Positions 9,707 through 19,515 of a DNA stretch of 45,821 nt are shown one piece after another. The translations under genes and the position numbers were made by a program. The stretch covers positions 1-45,821 of the forward strand of contig JAIXYC010000124.1 in NCBI GenBank assembly GCA_027490455.1. Direction: 5' to 3'. This DNA comes from Sphingomonadales bacterium (lineage in GTDB: Bacteria; Pseudomonadota; Alphaproteobacteria; Sphingomonadales; Sphingomonadaceae). Positions within the stretch are counted from its first letter, which is position 1; the number at the start of each line of letters is the position of its first letter. The notes under the pieces were generated by a model. The model had not been told where the DNA came from. It did no database searches and saw only the letters and a program-made list of their open reading frames with translations.

Positions 9707-10336
9707 TTACTTTGCAGCAGGTGTCGCGGCTGCAGGCGCTGCGGCATCAGCTGCTGGTGCGGCAGCTGCTTCAACGGTTGCTGCATCAGCCGCAGGTGCT
9801 GCGGCGTCGGCTGCTGGTGGCGTTGGCAACGGCAGGTTTGAACCCTGCGCATTGAGATAGGCGATCAAATTTGCGCGTTCTTCGGGGTTACCCAAGCCAG
9901 CGAAAGTCATCTTCGTTCCGGGCGCATATTTCTTAGGGTTGGCAAGCCACTTGTCCATGCCTTCGAAGTCCCAGTTACCGGGAACGCTTTTCAGCGCGTC
10001 CGAATAGGAAAAGCCTGCAACATGGCCGTGCGGTTTACCCAACGCAGCCCAAAGATTTGGACCGATTCCATTTGGTCCACCTTGCGCAATGGTGTGGCAA
10101 GCGGCGCATTTTTTGAAAACCGCTTCGCCCTTTGCAACATCAGCAGTGGCAAGCAATGTCGCAATCGGCACAGCGGCAGCACCGCCAGCTTCGCCGCCAG
10201 CTTCCGCTGCAACTGCAAAACCTTCTTTTTCAGGCGCTTCAGCGTGGAAGTACATGCCCGATACGATGCTTAGTCCGAGCGCGACGATGCCGCCTGCCAA
10301 AACCCAGCCTGCAATTGTGTTACTACGATCATCCAT
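9707..10336 (-). CDS. Membrane-anchored class I c-type cytochrome with Ala/Pro-rich C-terminal tail
   Basis: N-terminal TM, CAACH heme motif, GIGPNLWAALGKPHGHVAGFSYSDALK, M ligand region APGTKMTFAGL. Confidence 0.93.
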   Translation of the reverse strand: MDDRSNTIAGWVLAGGIVALGLSIVSGMYFHAEAPEKEGFAVAAEAGGEAGGAAAVPIATLLATADVAKGEAVFKKCAACHTIAQGGPNGIGPNLWAALGKPHGHVAGFSYSDALKSVPGNWDFEGMDKWLANPKKYAPGTKMTFAGLGNPEERANLIAYLNAQGSNLPLPTPPAADAAAPAADAATVEAAAAPAADAAAPAAATPAAK

Positions 10337-10482
10337 TGGTTATCAGCCCTGAAATGCGGTTTTAAGCCGGTGTCGGTCTGACTACCGGATTCTCAAGCCC
10401 CTCTAATAGTGTCAGTAAGGCCGTGCAAGTGTCCAATTCCAGACTTGCCGGATAAGTTTCGCTATCCTATCGCGGTGGCCAT

Positions 10483-11376
10483 ATGAACAGTTACCCCGCA
10501 CCCGCGCTCGCTCTTGTCAGAACCATGGCTTTAGCGGCGAATGAACAGCCTGCAAAAGCGATTGCCTTTCAAGGCGCGCCCGGCGCAAACTCCCATCTTG
10601 CCGCTTTGGAATTTGACGCGGATTGCCTGCCTTTGCCCTGTTTCTCGTTCGAAGACGCCATTGACGCCGTCAAGGACGGGTCTGCGGCCAGGGCGATTAT
10701 TCCAATTGAGAATTCACTGCACGGCCGCGTGGCGGACATCCATTTTCTTCTGCCGGAATCGGGCCTGAGCATCATCGCCGAACATTTCATGCCGATCCGC
10801 CATTGCCTGATGGCGAAATCCGCCGATGCGGAATTGAAAACAGCCATGAGCCACCCGCAGGCGCTGGGCCAATGCCGCCATTATCTGCGTTCGCATGGCA
10901 TTATTCCGGTCGCTTATGCAGACACAGCCGCTGCGGCTGCATTTGTTGCAGCCAATGATGACGCGTCGGCCGCCGCCATAGCGCCGCCAATCGCCGCTGA
11001 GCTGTATGGCTTGGTCCCGATAAACGACGGTATTCAGGATGATGCGAGCAATACGACGCGATTTGTCGTGTTGTCGCGTGAGCAAATTAGCCATACCGGG
11101 GTGACGGGCACGTTGATGACAACGCTCATCTTTGAAGTGAAGAACGTCCCCGCGGCTTTATACAAGGCAATGGGCGGTTTTGCGACAAATGGCGTCAACA
11201 TGACGAAGCTAGAAAGCTACCAAAACGGCGCAAGCTTTGCCGCGACTGAATTTTTTGCGGATATCGAAGGCGCACCGGGTGATGCAGCGTTTGACCGCGC
11301 GCTGGATGAGCTGCGCTTTCATTGCAACTCGGTCCGCCTGCTCGGCACATATGTGCAAACCCGCAATCGGGGCTGA
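10483..11376 (+). CDS. pheA: Prephenate dehydratase
   Basis: AFQGAPGANSHLAAL..., IPIENSLHGRVADIHFLL, DDASNTTRFVVLSR, C-terminal ACT with TKLESY. Confidence 0.95.
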   Translation: MNSYPAPALALVRTMALAANEQPAKAIAFQGAPGANSHLAALEFDADCLPLPCFSFEDAIDAVKDGSAARAIIPIENSLHGRVADIHFLLPESGLSIIAEHFMPIRHCLMAKSADAELKTAMSHPQALGQCRHYLRSHGIIPVAYADTAAAAAFVAANDDASAAAIAPPIAAELYGLVPINDGIQDDASNTTRFVVLSREQISHTGVTGTLMTTLIFEVKNVPAALYKAMGGFATNGVNMTKLESYQNGASFAATEFFADIEGAPGDAAFDRALDELRFHCNSVRLLGTYVQTRNRG

Positions 11377-11463
11377 GCGAGAGGTTATCGCCCAGCCCGA
11401 CGTTGGCGTCACCTTTGAACAAAAAGAAGACGACAAAAGCTGAAGGCACAGGGCGGCGGTGCC

Positions 11464-14280
11464 TTAGTGCGCCGCGCCCCAGCTTGGGCCCGTCCCGATT
11501 TCGATACCGAGCGGGACGGTGAGCTTCACCAAAGGTTCAGCCGCGCCTGCCATGATCGCGCGGATGACGTCGCTTGCCGCGGCGACATCCGCCTCAGGCA
11601 GTTCAAATACGAGTTCGTCATGCACCTGCAGCAACATCTTCACATGGCCTAAGCCAGCAGCCTTTAACGCCGGCCCCATTTGCACCATCGCGCGTTTGAT
11701 GATGTCAGCGCTTGTCCCTTGGATCGGCGCATTGATCGCAGCGCGTTCACTGCCCTGTCGTTCTGCCTGATTTGGGGATGTGATACGCGGAAACCATGTT
11801 TTCCGTCCGAACAACGTCGTCGAGTGCCCGCATTCGCGGACCGTGGCCATGGTTTCCTGAATATAATTCGAAATGCCGGGGAAACGTTGGAAATAGGCTT
11901 CGATAAGCGCCTGCGCTTCGTCGGCGGTGGATTCCAAACGCTTTGAAAGACCCCAGCGGGAAATGCCGTATAGAATCGAAAAGTTGATGGTCTTGGCACG
12001 GCCGCGTGTGTCGCGGTTTACTTCGCCGAACAGTTCCAATGCGGTGCGCGCATGAATGTCTTCGCCCTTTTCAAAGGCATCGCGCAACGGCTCCACATCG
12101 GCGAAATGCGCCGCAAGCCGCAGCTCAATCTGGCTATAGTCTGCGGATAAAATCACATTGCCGGGTTCAGCCACAAAAGCGTCCCGGATCTGGCGACCGG
12201 TTTCGGTACGAATGGGAATATTTTGCAAGTTCGGATCGGTCGATGACAGCCGCCCCGTTTGCGCGCCAACCAGGCTATAGCTTGTGTGCACACGTCCTGT
12301 TTTGGGATCAATCTGCTGCTGCAGGCTGTCGGTATAGGTTGATTTCAGCTTCGCCAATTGCCGCCAATCGAGAACCTTGCGTGCGATGTCGATGCCCTGC
12401 CCCGCCAGATCTTCCAGCACCGTCACGTCGGTCGAATATTGCCCCGACTTGCCCTTTTTGCCGCCCTTATAGCCCATTTTTCCAAACAGGATTTCGCCAA
12501 GCTGCTGCGGGCTGCCGATCGTAAACGGCTGTCCGGCGAGGCCGTGAATTTCCTTTTCGAGCAGTTCCATTTGCGCGGCGAATTCGGATGACAACCGTGC
12601 CAGCACGGTCCGGTCGACTTTGATGCCTAAGCATTCCATCTGGGACAGGACGGGCACGAGCGGGCGATCAACCAGTTCATAGACGCTGGTCGCCTTTTCA
12701 GGGCTGAGCCGTAACTTTAGGTGATGCCACAGCCGCAAGGTCACATCGGCATCTTCCGCCGCATAGCAGGTCGCGTCCGACAGCGGGACGGCAGCAAAGC
12801 CAATCTGGCTTTTGCCCGTTCCGGTGACGCTTTTATAAGAGATGCATTCATGCCCCAAATGCGTTTTAGCGAGTTCATCCATGCCATGCAATTGACGGCC
12901 TGCATCCAAGGCGAAGCTCATGACCATCGTGTCATCGTACGGCGTTATGCGCACATCATGCCGCGCCAATACTGACATGTCATATTTCAGGTTTTGGCCA
13001 ATTTTCAGCACGCTTGGATCGCTGAGCAGTGGGCGCAACCGTTCCAAAGCTATGTTCATCTCTATCTGAACCGGCTTTTCCGCGAACATATCTGTGCCGC
13101 CATGTGCCAGCGGGACATAACATGCCTCCCCGGGTGCAACAGCTAGGCTGAAGCCCACAAGATTGGCGCTCGCGGCTTGTAAGCTGTCTGTTTCGGTGTC
13201 GAAACCCAATGTTCCAGTTTCACGGGCGCGGGAAATCCAATGGTCCAGCCGAGCGACATCCGTGACGCATTCATATGTCGACACATCAATTTTGGGCATG
13301 GCGGGCGGCAAAGCGGCGGTGCCCGCTGTGGGCGCGGATACGGGGGTGTCGCCCTTGCTTGCGGCCTTCGGGTTGCCGGCAATCGCTTTATTGGCGGCAG
13401 CGGTATTTGCGACATGCCCGATACGCTTCAAAAGCGAGTTGAACCCGTGATGCTCCAAAAATGCGGCGAGCGGTTCTTCGGGGATTGTCCCTAATGTCAT
13501 GTCTTCAATCGCGATGGGCAGCGGGCAATCTTCTTTCAAAGTCACCAGCACTTTCGACAGACGCGCCTTGTCCGCATGCTCAATCAAGTTATCGCGCATT
13601 TTGGAGGGCTTCATCGAAGGTGCGGCGGCCAAGACGCTTTCAAGGTCACCGAATTCCTGAATAAGCTTGGTCGCGGTCTTTGGACCGACGCCGGGGACAC
13701 CCGGCACATTGTCGACGCTATCGCCCATCAGCGCCAGCACATCGCCAACCCGTTCGGGCTCGACACCAAATTTTTCGTATACTTCTTCGGCACGAATGCG
13801 TTCGTTTTTCATCGTGTCGAACATGTCGATGGATGGTTCCACCAACTGCATCAGGTCCTTGTCACTGCTGACGATGGTCACATGCCAGCCGGCGGCGCAA
13901 GCGGCGCGCGCATAGCTTGCAATCATGTCATCGGCCTCGACATCATCCTCTTCGACCAGCGGCAAAGAGAACGCCCGCGTCGCATCGCGGATCATCGGGA
14001 ATTGTGGTCGTAAGTCCTCAGGCGGGTCGGGCCTGTGTGCCTTATATTGGTCATAGATCCGGTTGCGGAATGACTGGCTCGATTTATCGAGGACAACAGC
14101 CATATGCGTTGGACCATCCGCTTGGTTTAGGTCGTCCGCCAGTTTCCACAGCATGGTCGTATAGCCATATACCGCACCGACCGGCTCGCCATGTTTATTG
14201 GTGAGTGGCGGCAGCCGGTGATAAGCGCGAAAAATATAGGCGGAGCCATCGACGAGATAGAGATGCTTTTGGTCTGACAT
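11464..14280 (-). CDS. polA: DNA polymerase I
   Basis: MSDQKHLYLVDGSAYIFRAYHRLPPL (5' exo), FDTETDSL (3'-5' exo), SADYSQIELRLAAHFA, QVHDELVFEL (Pol A). Confidence 0.98.
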   Translation of the reverse strand: MSDQKHLYLVDGSAYIFRAYHRLPPLTNKHGEPVGAVYGYTTMLWKLADDLNQADGPTHMAVVLDKSSQSFRNRIYDQYKAHRPDPPEDLRPQFPMIRDATRAFSLPLVEEDDVEADDMIASYARAACAAGWHVTIVSSDKDLMQLVEPSIDMFDTMKNERIRAEEVYEKFGVEPERVGDVLALMGDSVDNVPGVPGVGPKTATKLIQEFGDLESVLAAAPSMKPSKMRDNLIEHADKARLSKVLVTLKEDCPLPIAIEDMTLGTIPEEPLAAFLEHHGFNSLLKRIGHVANTAAANKAIAGNPKAASKGDTPVSAPTAGTAALPPAMPKIDVSTYECVTDVARLDHWISRARETGTLGFDTETDSLQAASANLVGFSLAVAPGEACYVPLAHGGTDMFAEKPVQIEMNIALERLRPLLSDPSVLKIGQNLKYDMSVLARHDVRITPYDDTMVMSFALDAGRQLHGMDELAKTHLGHECISYKSVTGTGKSQIGFAAVPLSDATCYAAEDADVTLRLWHHLKLRLSPEKATSVYELVDRPLVPVLSQMECLGIKVDRTVLARLSSEFAAQMELLEKEIHGLAGQPFTIGSPQQLGEILFGKMGYKGGKKGKSGQYSTDVTVLEDLAGQGIDIARKVLDWRQLAKLKSTYTDSLQQQIDPKTGRVHTSYSLVGAQTGRLSSTDPNLQNIPIRTETGRQIRDAFVAEPGNVILSADYSQIELRLAAHFADVEPLRDAFEKGEDIHARTALELFGEVNRDTRGRAKTINFSILYGISRWGLSKRLESTADEAQALIEAYFQRFPGISNYIQETMATVRECGHSTTLFGRKTWFPRITSPNQAERQGSERAAINAPIQGTSADIIKRAMVQMGPALKAAGLGHVKMLLQVHDELVFELPEADVAAASDVIRAIMAGAAEPLVKLTVPLGIEIGTGPSWGAAH

Positions 14281-14370
14281 GGCCGAGCGATAGCAGCCCG
14301 TTTTGACCAAGTCTTTTCCTAATTTGCAGCGACGGTGTTGGCACCCTTTCTGCAGGCGATTGCGGTGGAA

Positions 14371-15252
14371 CTACGCGCGCGACTTGCGCCACAAAAGAAG
14401 ACCGCTGGCGATAATGATCGCGGACCCGGCAAGCGATGTCATGTCTGGCCAATCGCCAAAAACCAATATGCCGAGCGCGAGGGCCATCAACAACTGCACA
14501 TAAGTCATCGGCGCGATGTCCGCGGCCGAAGCACGGGTTGTTGCCATAAAGATGAGCCAGTGCGCGAAGCTTGCACTGACCGCCACGACGGCACAGCGCG
14601 CGACGATGGTCCAGTCCGGCATGCCGATATGAAATGTCGGAACGCCAGAAAAATGACCCAAAATCGCTGCGGTCAGGATGAATGGCACAGCCAGCGACGC
14701 GACCAGAAATTGCATTAAAATTGGTGTCCCTGCCCCAGCGACGGCGCGGTTGCCAATCATCAAAAGCGCCATCGACATAGCCGCTGCAAGGGGTAACAAA
14801 GCAACCCAACCCAATTCGGCAACATTGGGCCGCATGATGAGAAGAACGCCGCCGAACGCAATAAATGTCGCCGTCCATTTGGTCACATTCGTCCGTTCGT
14901 GCAGAAAAATGGCGCTCAAGACCGCCGTGATCATCGGGCTTGTAAAACCAATTGCCGTAGCCTCAGCCAAGGGCATGACGAAGATCGACAAAAAGAAACA
15001 GATGGTTGCCATGGCCACTGCAAATCCGCGCAGGATCTGAACTTTGGGCATGGGCAAAGCAAATCCCTTCCTGCCTTCCTTAAGGTACAACAACGTGCCC
15101 AAGCCGACCGCACCGATCGAATAGCGCAGCGCCGCCACGGCCGTACCCGGCCATGCACCGGCAATCGATTTGATGACACCATCGCCCAAGGACAAAAGAG
15201 CAAAGCCGCAAACGGCATATAAAAGACCCGAACGGGCCGACGATGCGTGCAC
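14371..15252 (-). CDS. DMT/EamA family transporter
   Basis: ~10 TM segments, EamA repeat architecture (EATAIGFTSPMITAVLSAIFLHE, DIAPMTYVQLLMALALGILVFGDWPD). Confidence 0.88.
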   Translation of the reverse strand: MHASSARSGLLYAVCGFALLSLGDGVIKSIAGAWPGTAVAALRYSIGAVGLGTLLYLKEGRKGFALPMPKVQILRGFAVAMATICFFLSIFVMPLAEATAIGFTSPMITAVLSAIFLHERTNVTKWTATFIAFGGVLLIMRPNVAELGWVALLPLAAAMSMALLMIGNRAVAGAGTPILMQFLVASLAVPFILTAAILGHFSGVPTFHIGMPDWTIVARCAVVAVSASFAHWLIFMATTRASAADIAPMTYVQLLMALALGILVFGDWPDMTSLAGSAIIIASGLLLWRKSRA

Positions 15253-15416
15253 TGGATTTCCCTCGATTACCGCGTTCTCTTAAAAGTGTTTGCGGGGAAT
15301 GCAAAGCGGCAGAAATTTGTGTCGGGCAACCCAAGAAAAGCAAACTGTTACCGATTTATTTACCATTTGTCGGTAGCCAAAAATCCATAGTCCATAGAAT
15401 ATCGGAGCGGGATAAC

Positions 15417-16949
15417 GTGAGCGCATTTGGGAAGAAACCAGGCTTGTCTGTAGGGCGCTCATCATTTGGCGTGGCGCGCCCAATGACCGGCGGTGGGCCC
15501 TCGATTGCGCAACAGCCAGATTACGCGCAAACGACAGGCGGTGGCGAACAATTTCCACCCATTGAATCGGCAAACTTACCCGGCGGCAGTAATGGCGGTC
15601 CACAAACCGCCATGCAGGAAGCCATGTCGCGCTTGTCAGACCGTGCAAACAACGCGGCACCAGTCGATGAAGGTCCCCAAGGCTTTGAAGCTTCGGTACA
15701 TAAAATCAAAGAACAAGTTCTCCCGCGTCTATTGGAGCGTGTGGACCCCGAAGCGGCGGCATCGCTGAATAAAGAAGAGCTGACCGAAGAGTTCCGCCCG
15801 ATCATTCTGGAAGTGCTGGCGGAACTCAAGCTGACGCTTAACCGCCGCGAACAATTTGCTTTGGAAAAAGTGCTCGTCGACGAACTGCTCGGCTTTGGTC
15901 CGCTTGAAGAGTTGCTCAGCGATCCGGACATTACCGATATCATGGTCAATGGCCCGTTGCAGACTTATATCGAAAAAAAGGGAAAGCTGCAGATTGCGCC
16001 GATCCAGTTTCGTGACGAAGAGCATCTGTTCCAGATCGCGCAGCGCATCGTGAACCAAGTCGGTCGCCGCGTTGACCAGACCACGCCTTTGGCCGACGCC
16101 CGATTGAAAGACGGGAGCCGCGTGAACGTCATTGTTCCCCCGCTGTCGCTGCGCGGCACCGCCATTTCAATTCGTAAATTTTCCGAAAAACCAATCACAA
16201 TCGACATGTTGAAGGGCTTTGGTTCGATGAGCGAGCCCATGGCAACGGCATTGAAGATTGCCGGGGCAAGCCGGATGAATATCGTCATTTCTGGCGGTAC
16301 GGGTTCGGGTAAAACGACAATGCTGAATGCTTTATCCAAAATGATTGACCCCGGCGAGCGCGTTTTAACGATTGAAGATGCCGCCGAACTTCGCCTTCAA
16401 CAGCCGCATTGGCTCCCGCTTGAAACAAGCCCTCCGAACTTGGAAGGCGATGGCGCAATCACCATCGGTGACCTTGTGAAGAACGCACTGCGTATGCGCC
16501 CTGACCGGATTATCTTAGGCGAAATTCGTGGTGCGGAGTGTTTCGACCTCCTCGCCGCAATGAACACCGGTCATGATGGATCCATGTGTACGCTCCACGC
16601 CAACAACCCGCGCGAGTGTTTGGGTCGTATGGAAAATATGATCATGATGGGCGACATCAAAATACCCAAGGAAGCCATTTCGCGGCAGATCGCGGAATCG
16701 GTCGACCTTATCGTTCAGGTGAAGCGTCTGCGTGATGGTTCACGTCGCACCACCCAGATTACGGAAGTCATCGGCATGGAAGGCGACGTCATTGTGACGC
16801 AGGATTTGTTCAAATTCGAATATCGCGACGAAGATTCTGACGGCAAAATCCACGGTGAGTGGGTCCCGGGCGGCGTTCGTCCCTATACGCTGGAAAAGGC
16901 ACGGCAATTCGGCTTTGACCAGCCGTTCCTTGAGGCGTGCCTTGGCTAG
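15417..16949 (+). CDS. cpaF: CpaF family ATPase (Tad/type II/IV secretion ATPase)
   Basis: SGGTGSGKTTMLNALSKMI Walker A, EDAAELRLQQPHW, RMRPDRIILGEIRGAECFDLLAAMNTGHDGSMCTLHANN; probable GTG start at 15417. Confidence 0.92.
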   Translation: MSAFGKKPGLSVGRSSFGVARPMTGGGPSIAQQPDYAQTTGGGEQFPPIESANLPGGSNGGPQTAMQEAMSRLSDRANNAAPVDEGPQGFEASVHKIKEQVLPRLLERVDPEAAASLNKEELTEEFRPIILEVLAELKLTLNRREQFALEKVLVDELLGFGPLEELLSDPDITDIMVNGPLQTYIEKKGKLQIAPIQFRDEEHLFQIAQRIVNQVGRRVDQTTPLADARLKDGSRVNVIVPPLSLRGTAISIRKFSEKPITIDMLKGFGSMSEPMATALKIAGASRMNIVISGGTGSGKTTMLNALSKMIDPGERVLTIEDAAELRLQQPHWLPLETSPPNLEGDGAITIGDLVKNALRMRPDRIILGEIRGAECFDLLAAMNTGHDGSMCTLHANNPRECLGRMENMIMMGDIKIPKEAISRQIAESVDLIVQVKRLRDGSRRTTQITEVIGMEGDVIVTQDLFKFEYRDEDSDGKIHGEWVPGGVRPYTLEKARQFGFDQPFLEACLG

Positions 16950-17211
16950 GGTCAGGACCTATTAAATGCGCCTTCGCGGTTTGAGGCCATATTGTTCAGT
17001 GCAAGACGGCAAGCGCCGGACTTAGTGGTTCTAAATCCAAGCTTGCCAACGCAGCAATGGACAATATGGGTCAAATCCGAAGGACGCCAAAATGGCTTCG
17101 ATCTCAAAGTAAAATGCCCTTGCAGGCAGAATAACTGCCTGCGGCGGACATTTTACTTCGATATCTTTGCCATTTTGACGCCGCGATGGTGCATTTAATT
17201 GGTCCTGACCC
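16949..17211. mobile_element. MITE-like non-autonomous element with ~31-bp TIRs, TA flanks and two internal long hairpins
   Basis: Left gggtcaggacctattaaatgcgccttcgcgg (16949-16979) and right revcomp gggtcaggaccaattaaatgcaccatcgcgg (17181-17211) match 28/31; TA at 16947-16948 and 17212-17213; hairpins at 16980-17075 and 17085-17180. Confidence 0.85.
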
Positions 17212-17220
17212 TAAAGCCGT

Positions 17221-17814
17221 TTAATCCGCTGCGCGCAGCAGCTTTGCCATTTCGGCCTCATCCCATTCCACGCCGCCCGCCACGCGCCACACTTCTTTGC
17301 CATCACTGTCATATAATATGGTGGTCGGCAGCGCGATCGCGTTGTTGAACGCCGTCAGCAGTGCATTGTCCGCATCGGTATAGGGCACCAAATTCTTGAC
17401 CGCTGTTTCCTTGAAAAAGGCAACAACAGGTGCGCGTCCTTCAAGGTCCTGCGACACGGCGATCACGTTCATCCGGCCTTTTTCCGACGCCGCCAGCGTG
17501 TCCAGCGTCGGCATTTCGGCTTTGCATGGTGCGCACCAAGTTGCCCAGATGTTGAGCAACAACGGCTTGCCTTCAAAATCGGCAAGGCTGACATCCTGAC
17601 CCTGCGCATCCGCAAAAGGTGCCGATGGCGCTTTTTGACCTGCAAATTTATAGCTGAGCGTGGCGCGCATGCCATTGGCGCTTTCAAGAGTGATTTCCGC
17701 CTTGTCAGACGCGCCTGCTTGCCCCGTGGATGCGGGTTGCGCTTGCCCCTTGGGTTCGCTTTCTTTATCGCACCCAGCCAGCACTAAAAGGATTAAGGCA
17801 ATTACAAAGCGCAT
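17221..17814 (-). CDS. TlpA-family thioredoxin-like lipoprotein
   Basis: [18 protein letters not shown] lipobox; [23 protein letters not shown] (CxxC); start trimmed to ATG at 17812-17814. Confidence 0.93.
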   Translation of the reverse strand: MRFVIALILLVLAGCDKESEPKGQAQPASTGQAGASDKAEITLESANGMRATLSYKFAGQKAPSAPFADAQGQDVSLADFEGKPLLLNIWATWCAPCKAEMPTLDTLAASEKGRMNVIAVSQDLEGRAPVVAFFKETAVKNLVPYTDADNALLTAFNNAIALPTTILYDSDGKEVWRVAGGVEWDEAEMAKLLRAAD

Positions 17815-17830
17815 CTCTGATTCCAATAGC

Positions 17831-19201
17831 ATGTGGGGCGGCCGGTTTGGCGAAGGCCCTGACGTTATCATGCGCGAGATAAATGCCTCCATCCCATTCG
17901 ACAAGCGTCTTTGGCAGGAAGACATAGCGGGCAGTAAAGCGCATGCCGATATGCTGGCCGCAAACGGGATTATAACGGCGTCAGACAATGCCGCGATCCA
18001 AAGCGGACTGGATAGCATTTACGCCGAATATGCAGCCAATGGCGTGCCCGAAGACCTTACGCTTGAAGACATTCATATGGTCACCGAAACGCGGTTACGT
18101 GCTTTGGTGGGGGAGCCTGCGGCACGCTTGCACACCGCGCGGTCGCGCAATGATCAAGTCGCCACCGACTTCCGCCTTTGGGTGCGCAATGCGACCCATG
18201 AAATCAATGCTGGCCTGCGCGCATTTCAGTCGGCGCTGGTGACACGGGCCGAAGAACATGCCGACAGCATCATGCCGGGCTTTACGCATTTGCAAGTCGC
18301 GCAGCCCGTTACGCTTGGCCACCATCTGATGGCTTATTACGAAATGACAAAGCGCGACCGCAGCCGCTTTGCCGATTGCCGCAGCCGGTTGAACCAGTCG
18401 CCCTTGGGTGCGGCCGCACTTGCAGGAACATCCTTCCCGATTGATCGCGCCGCAACGGCATTGGCGCTTGGCTTTGATGGCCCCATGGCGAACAGTCTGG
18501 ACTCGGTTTCCGACCGCGACTTCGCGCTGGAGTTCCTCACGGCCGCCGCACAAACCGCGCTGCATCTGTCGCGCTTGGCCGAAGAAATGATCATATGGGC
18601 GTCGCAGCCTTATGGTTTCATCAGCCTGCCCGACGCATGGTCGACGGGCAGCTCCATCATGCCGCAAAAGCGCAATCCCGATGCGGCTGAACTGGTGCGC
18701 GGACATGCAGGCCGGATCATTGGCTGCATGAATAGCCTGATGATCACGATGAAGGGCCTGCCGCTCGCATATTCCAAGGACATGCAGGACGATAAACCGC
18801 CTGTGTTTGAGGCATATGACCTGCTGGCTTTATCCATCGCTGCGATGACGGGCATGGTGGCCAATGTGACGTTTAACACGCCGCGGATGCGCGACGTCGC
18901 GGGCAGCGGCTTTTCTACCGCGACCGATCTGGCCGACTGGTTGGTGCGCGAATTTGGCATGCCCTTTCGCGAGGCACATCATGTCACCGGCAGCGTCGTC
19001 AAATCTTGCGAGGCGCGTGGCATAGGTCTGTCCGACATCACCGTAGACGATCTGTCTGCCGTCAATCCTGCGCTCGCTGGCTGCAATTTGCCGGATCTGT
19101 CGATTGAAGGATCGGTAAACAGCCGGACGAGCGCTGGCGGCACGGCACCTATTCGCGTAAAAGAAGCCATCAGTACCGCCAAAAAGGAACTTGAGGCATG
19201 A
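17831..19201 (+). CDS. argH: Argininosuccinate lyase
   Basis: [21 protein letters not shown]..., [42 protein letters not shown] signature. Confidence 0.98.
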   Translation: MWGGRFGEGPDVIMREINASIPFDKRLWQEDIAGSKAHADMLAANGIITASDNAAIQSGLDSIYAEYAANGVPEDLTLEDIHMVTETRLRALVGEPAARLHTARSRNDQVATDFRLWVRNATHEINAGLRAFQSALVTRAEEHADSIMPGFTHLQVAQPVTLGHHLMAYYEMTKRDRSRFADCRSRLNQSPLGAAALAGTSFPIDRAATALALGFDGPMANSLDSVSDRDFALEFLTAAAQTALHLSRLAEEMIIWASQPYGFISLPDAWSTGSSIMPQKRNPDAAELVRGHAGRIIGCMNSLMITMKGLPLAYSKDMQDDKPPVFEAYDLLALSIAAMTGMVANVTFNTPRMRDVAGSGFSTATDLADWLVREFGMPFREAHHVTGSVVKSCEARGIGLSDITVDDLSAVNPALAGCNLPDLSIEGSVNSRTSAGGTAPIRVKEAISTAKKELEA

Positions 19202-19503
19202 AACCGGCGCGCACCACCTTCATCATTGGCGTCGCCATGTGCGTTGCGGGCTGCGGCAAAGTCGGCGATCTGGAACCCCGCACGGGCAACAGCATGCCGC
19301 CGCAAGCTTATGGCCAGACCACCGACCAAAAGGCGAAGATTCTCACGACCCCATCGGTTCAGGCACGGCCAGGGCGCACCGACGAGCTGCTGAAACGCTC
19401 CGATCGGCGCGAAGATGATCCGTTCGACATTCCGCCGGGACAAGAGCCCAAACCGTTCGACCCCGAACAGAACGCTTCGTCCGAAAAAACGCCTTCCAAA
19501 TAA
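19198..19503 (+). CDS. Small putative lipoprotein between argH and lysA
   Basis: [30 protein letters not shown] lipobox; 4-bp overlap with argH. Confidence 0.75.
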   Translation: MKPARTTFIIGVAMCVAGCGKVGDLEPRTGNSMPPQAYGQTTDQKAKILTTPSVQARPGRTDELLKRSDRREDDPFDIPPGQEPKPFDPEQNASSEKTPSK

Positions 19504-19515
19504 GTATCTTATCCT

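Noticed and set aside
16992-17198. 68-aa ORF inside the MITE-like element
   Set aside because: Runs across both hairpins and has no transposase-like motif; the inverted-repeat structure explains the sequence better.
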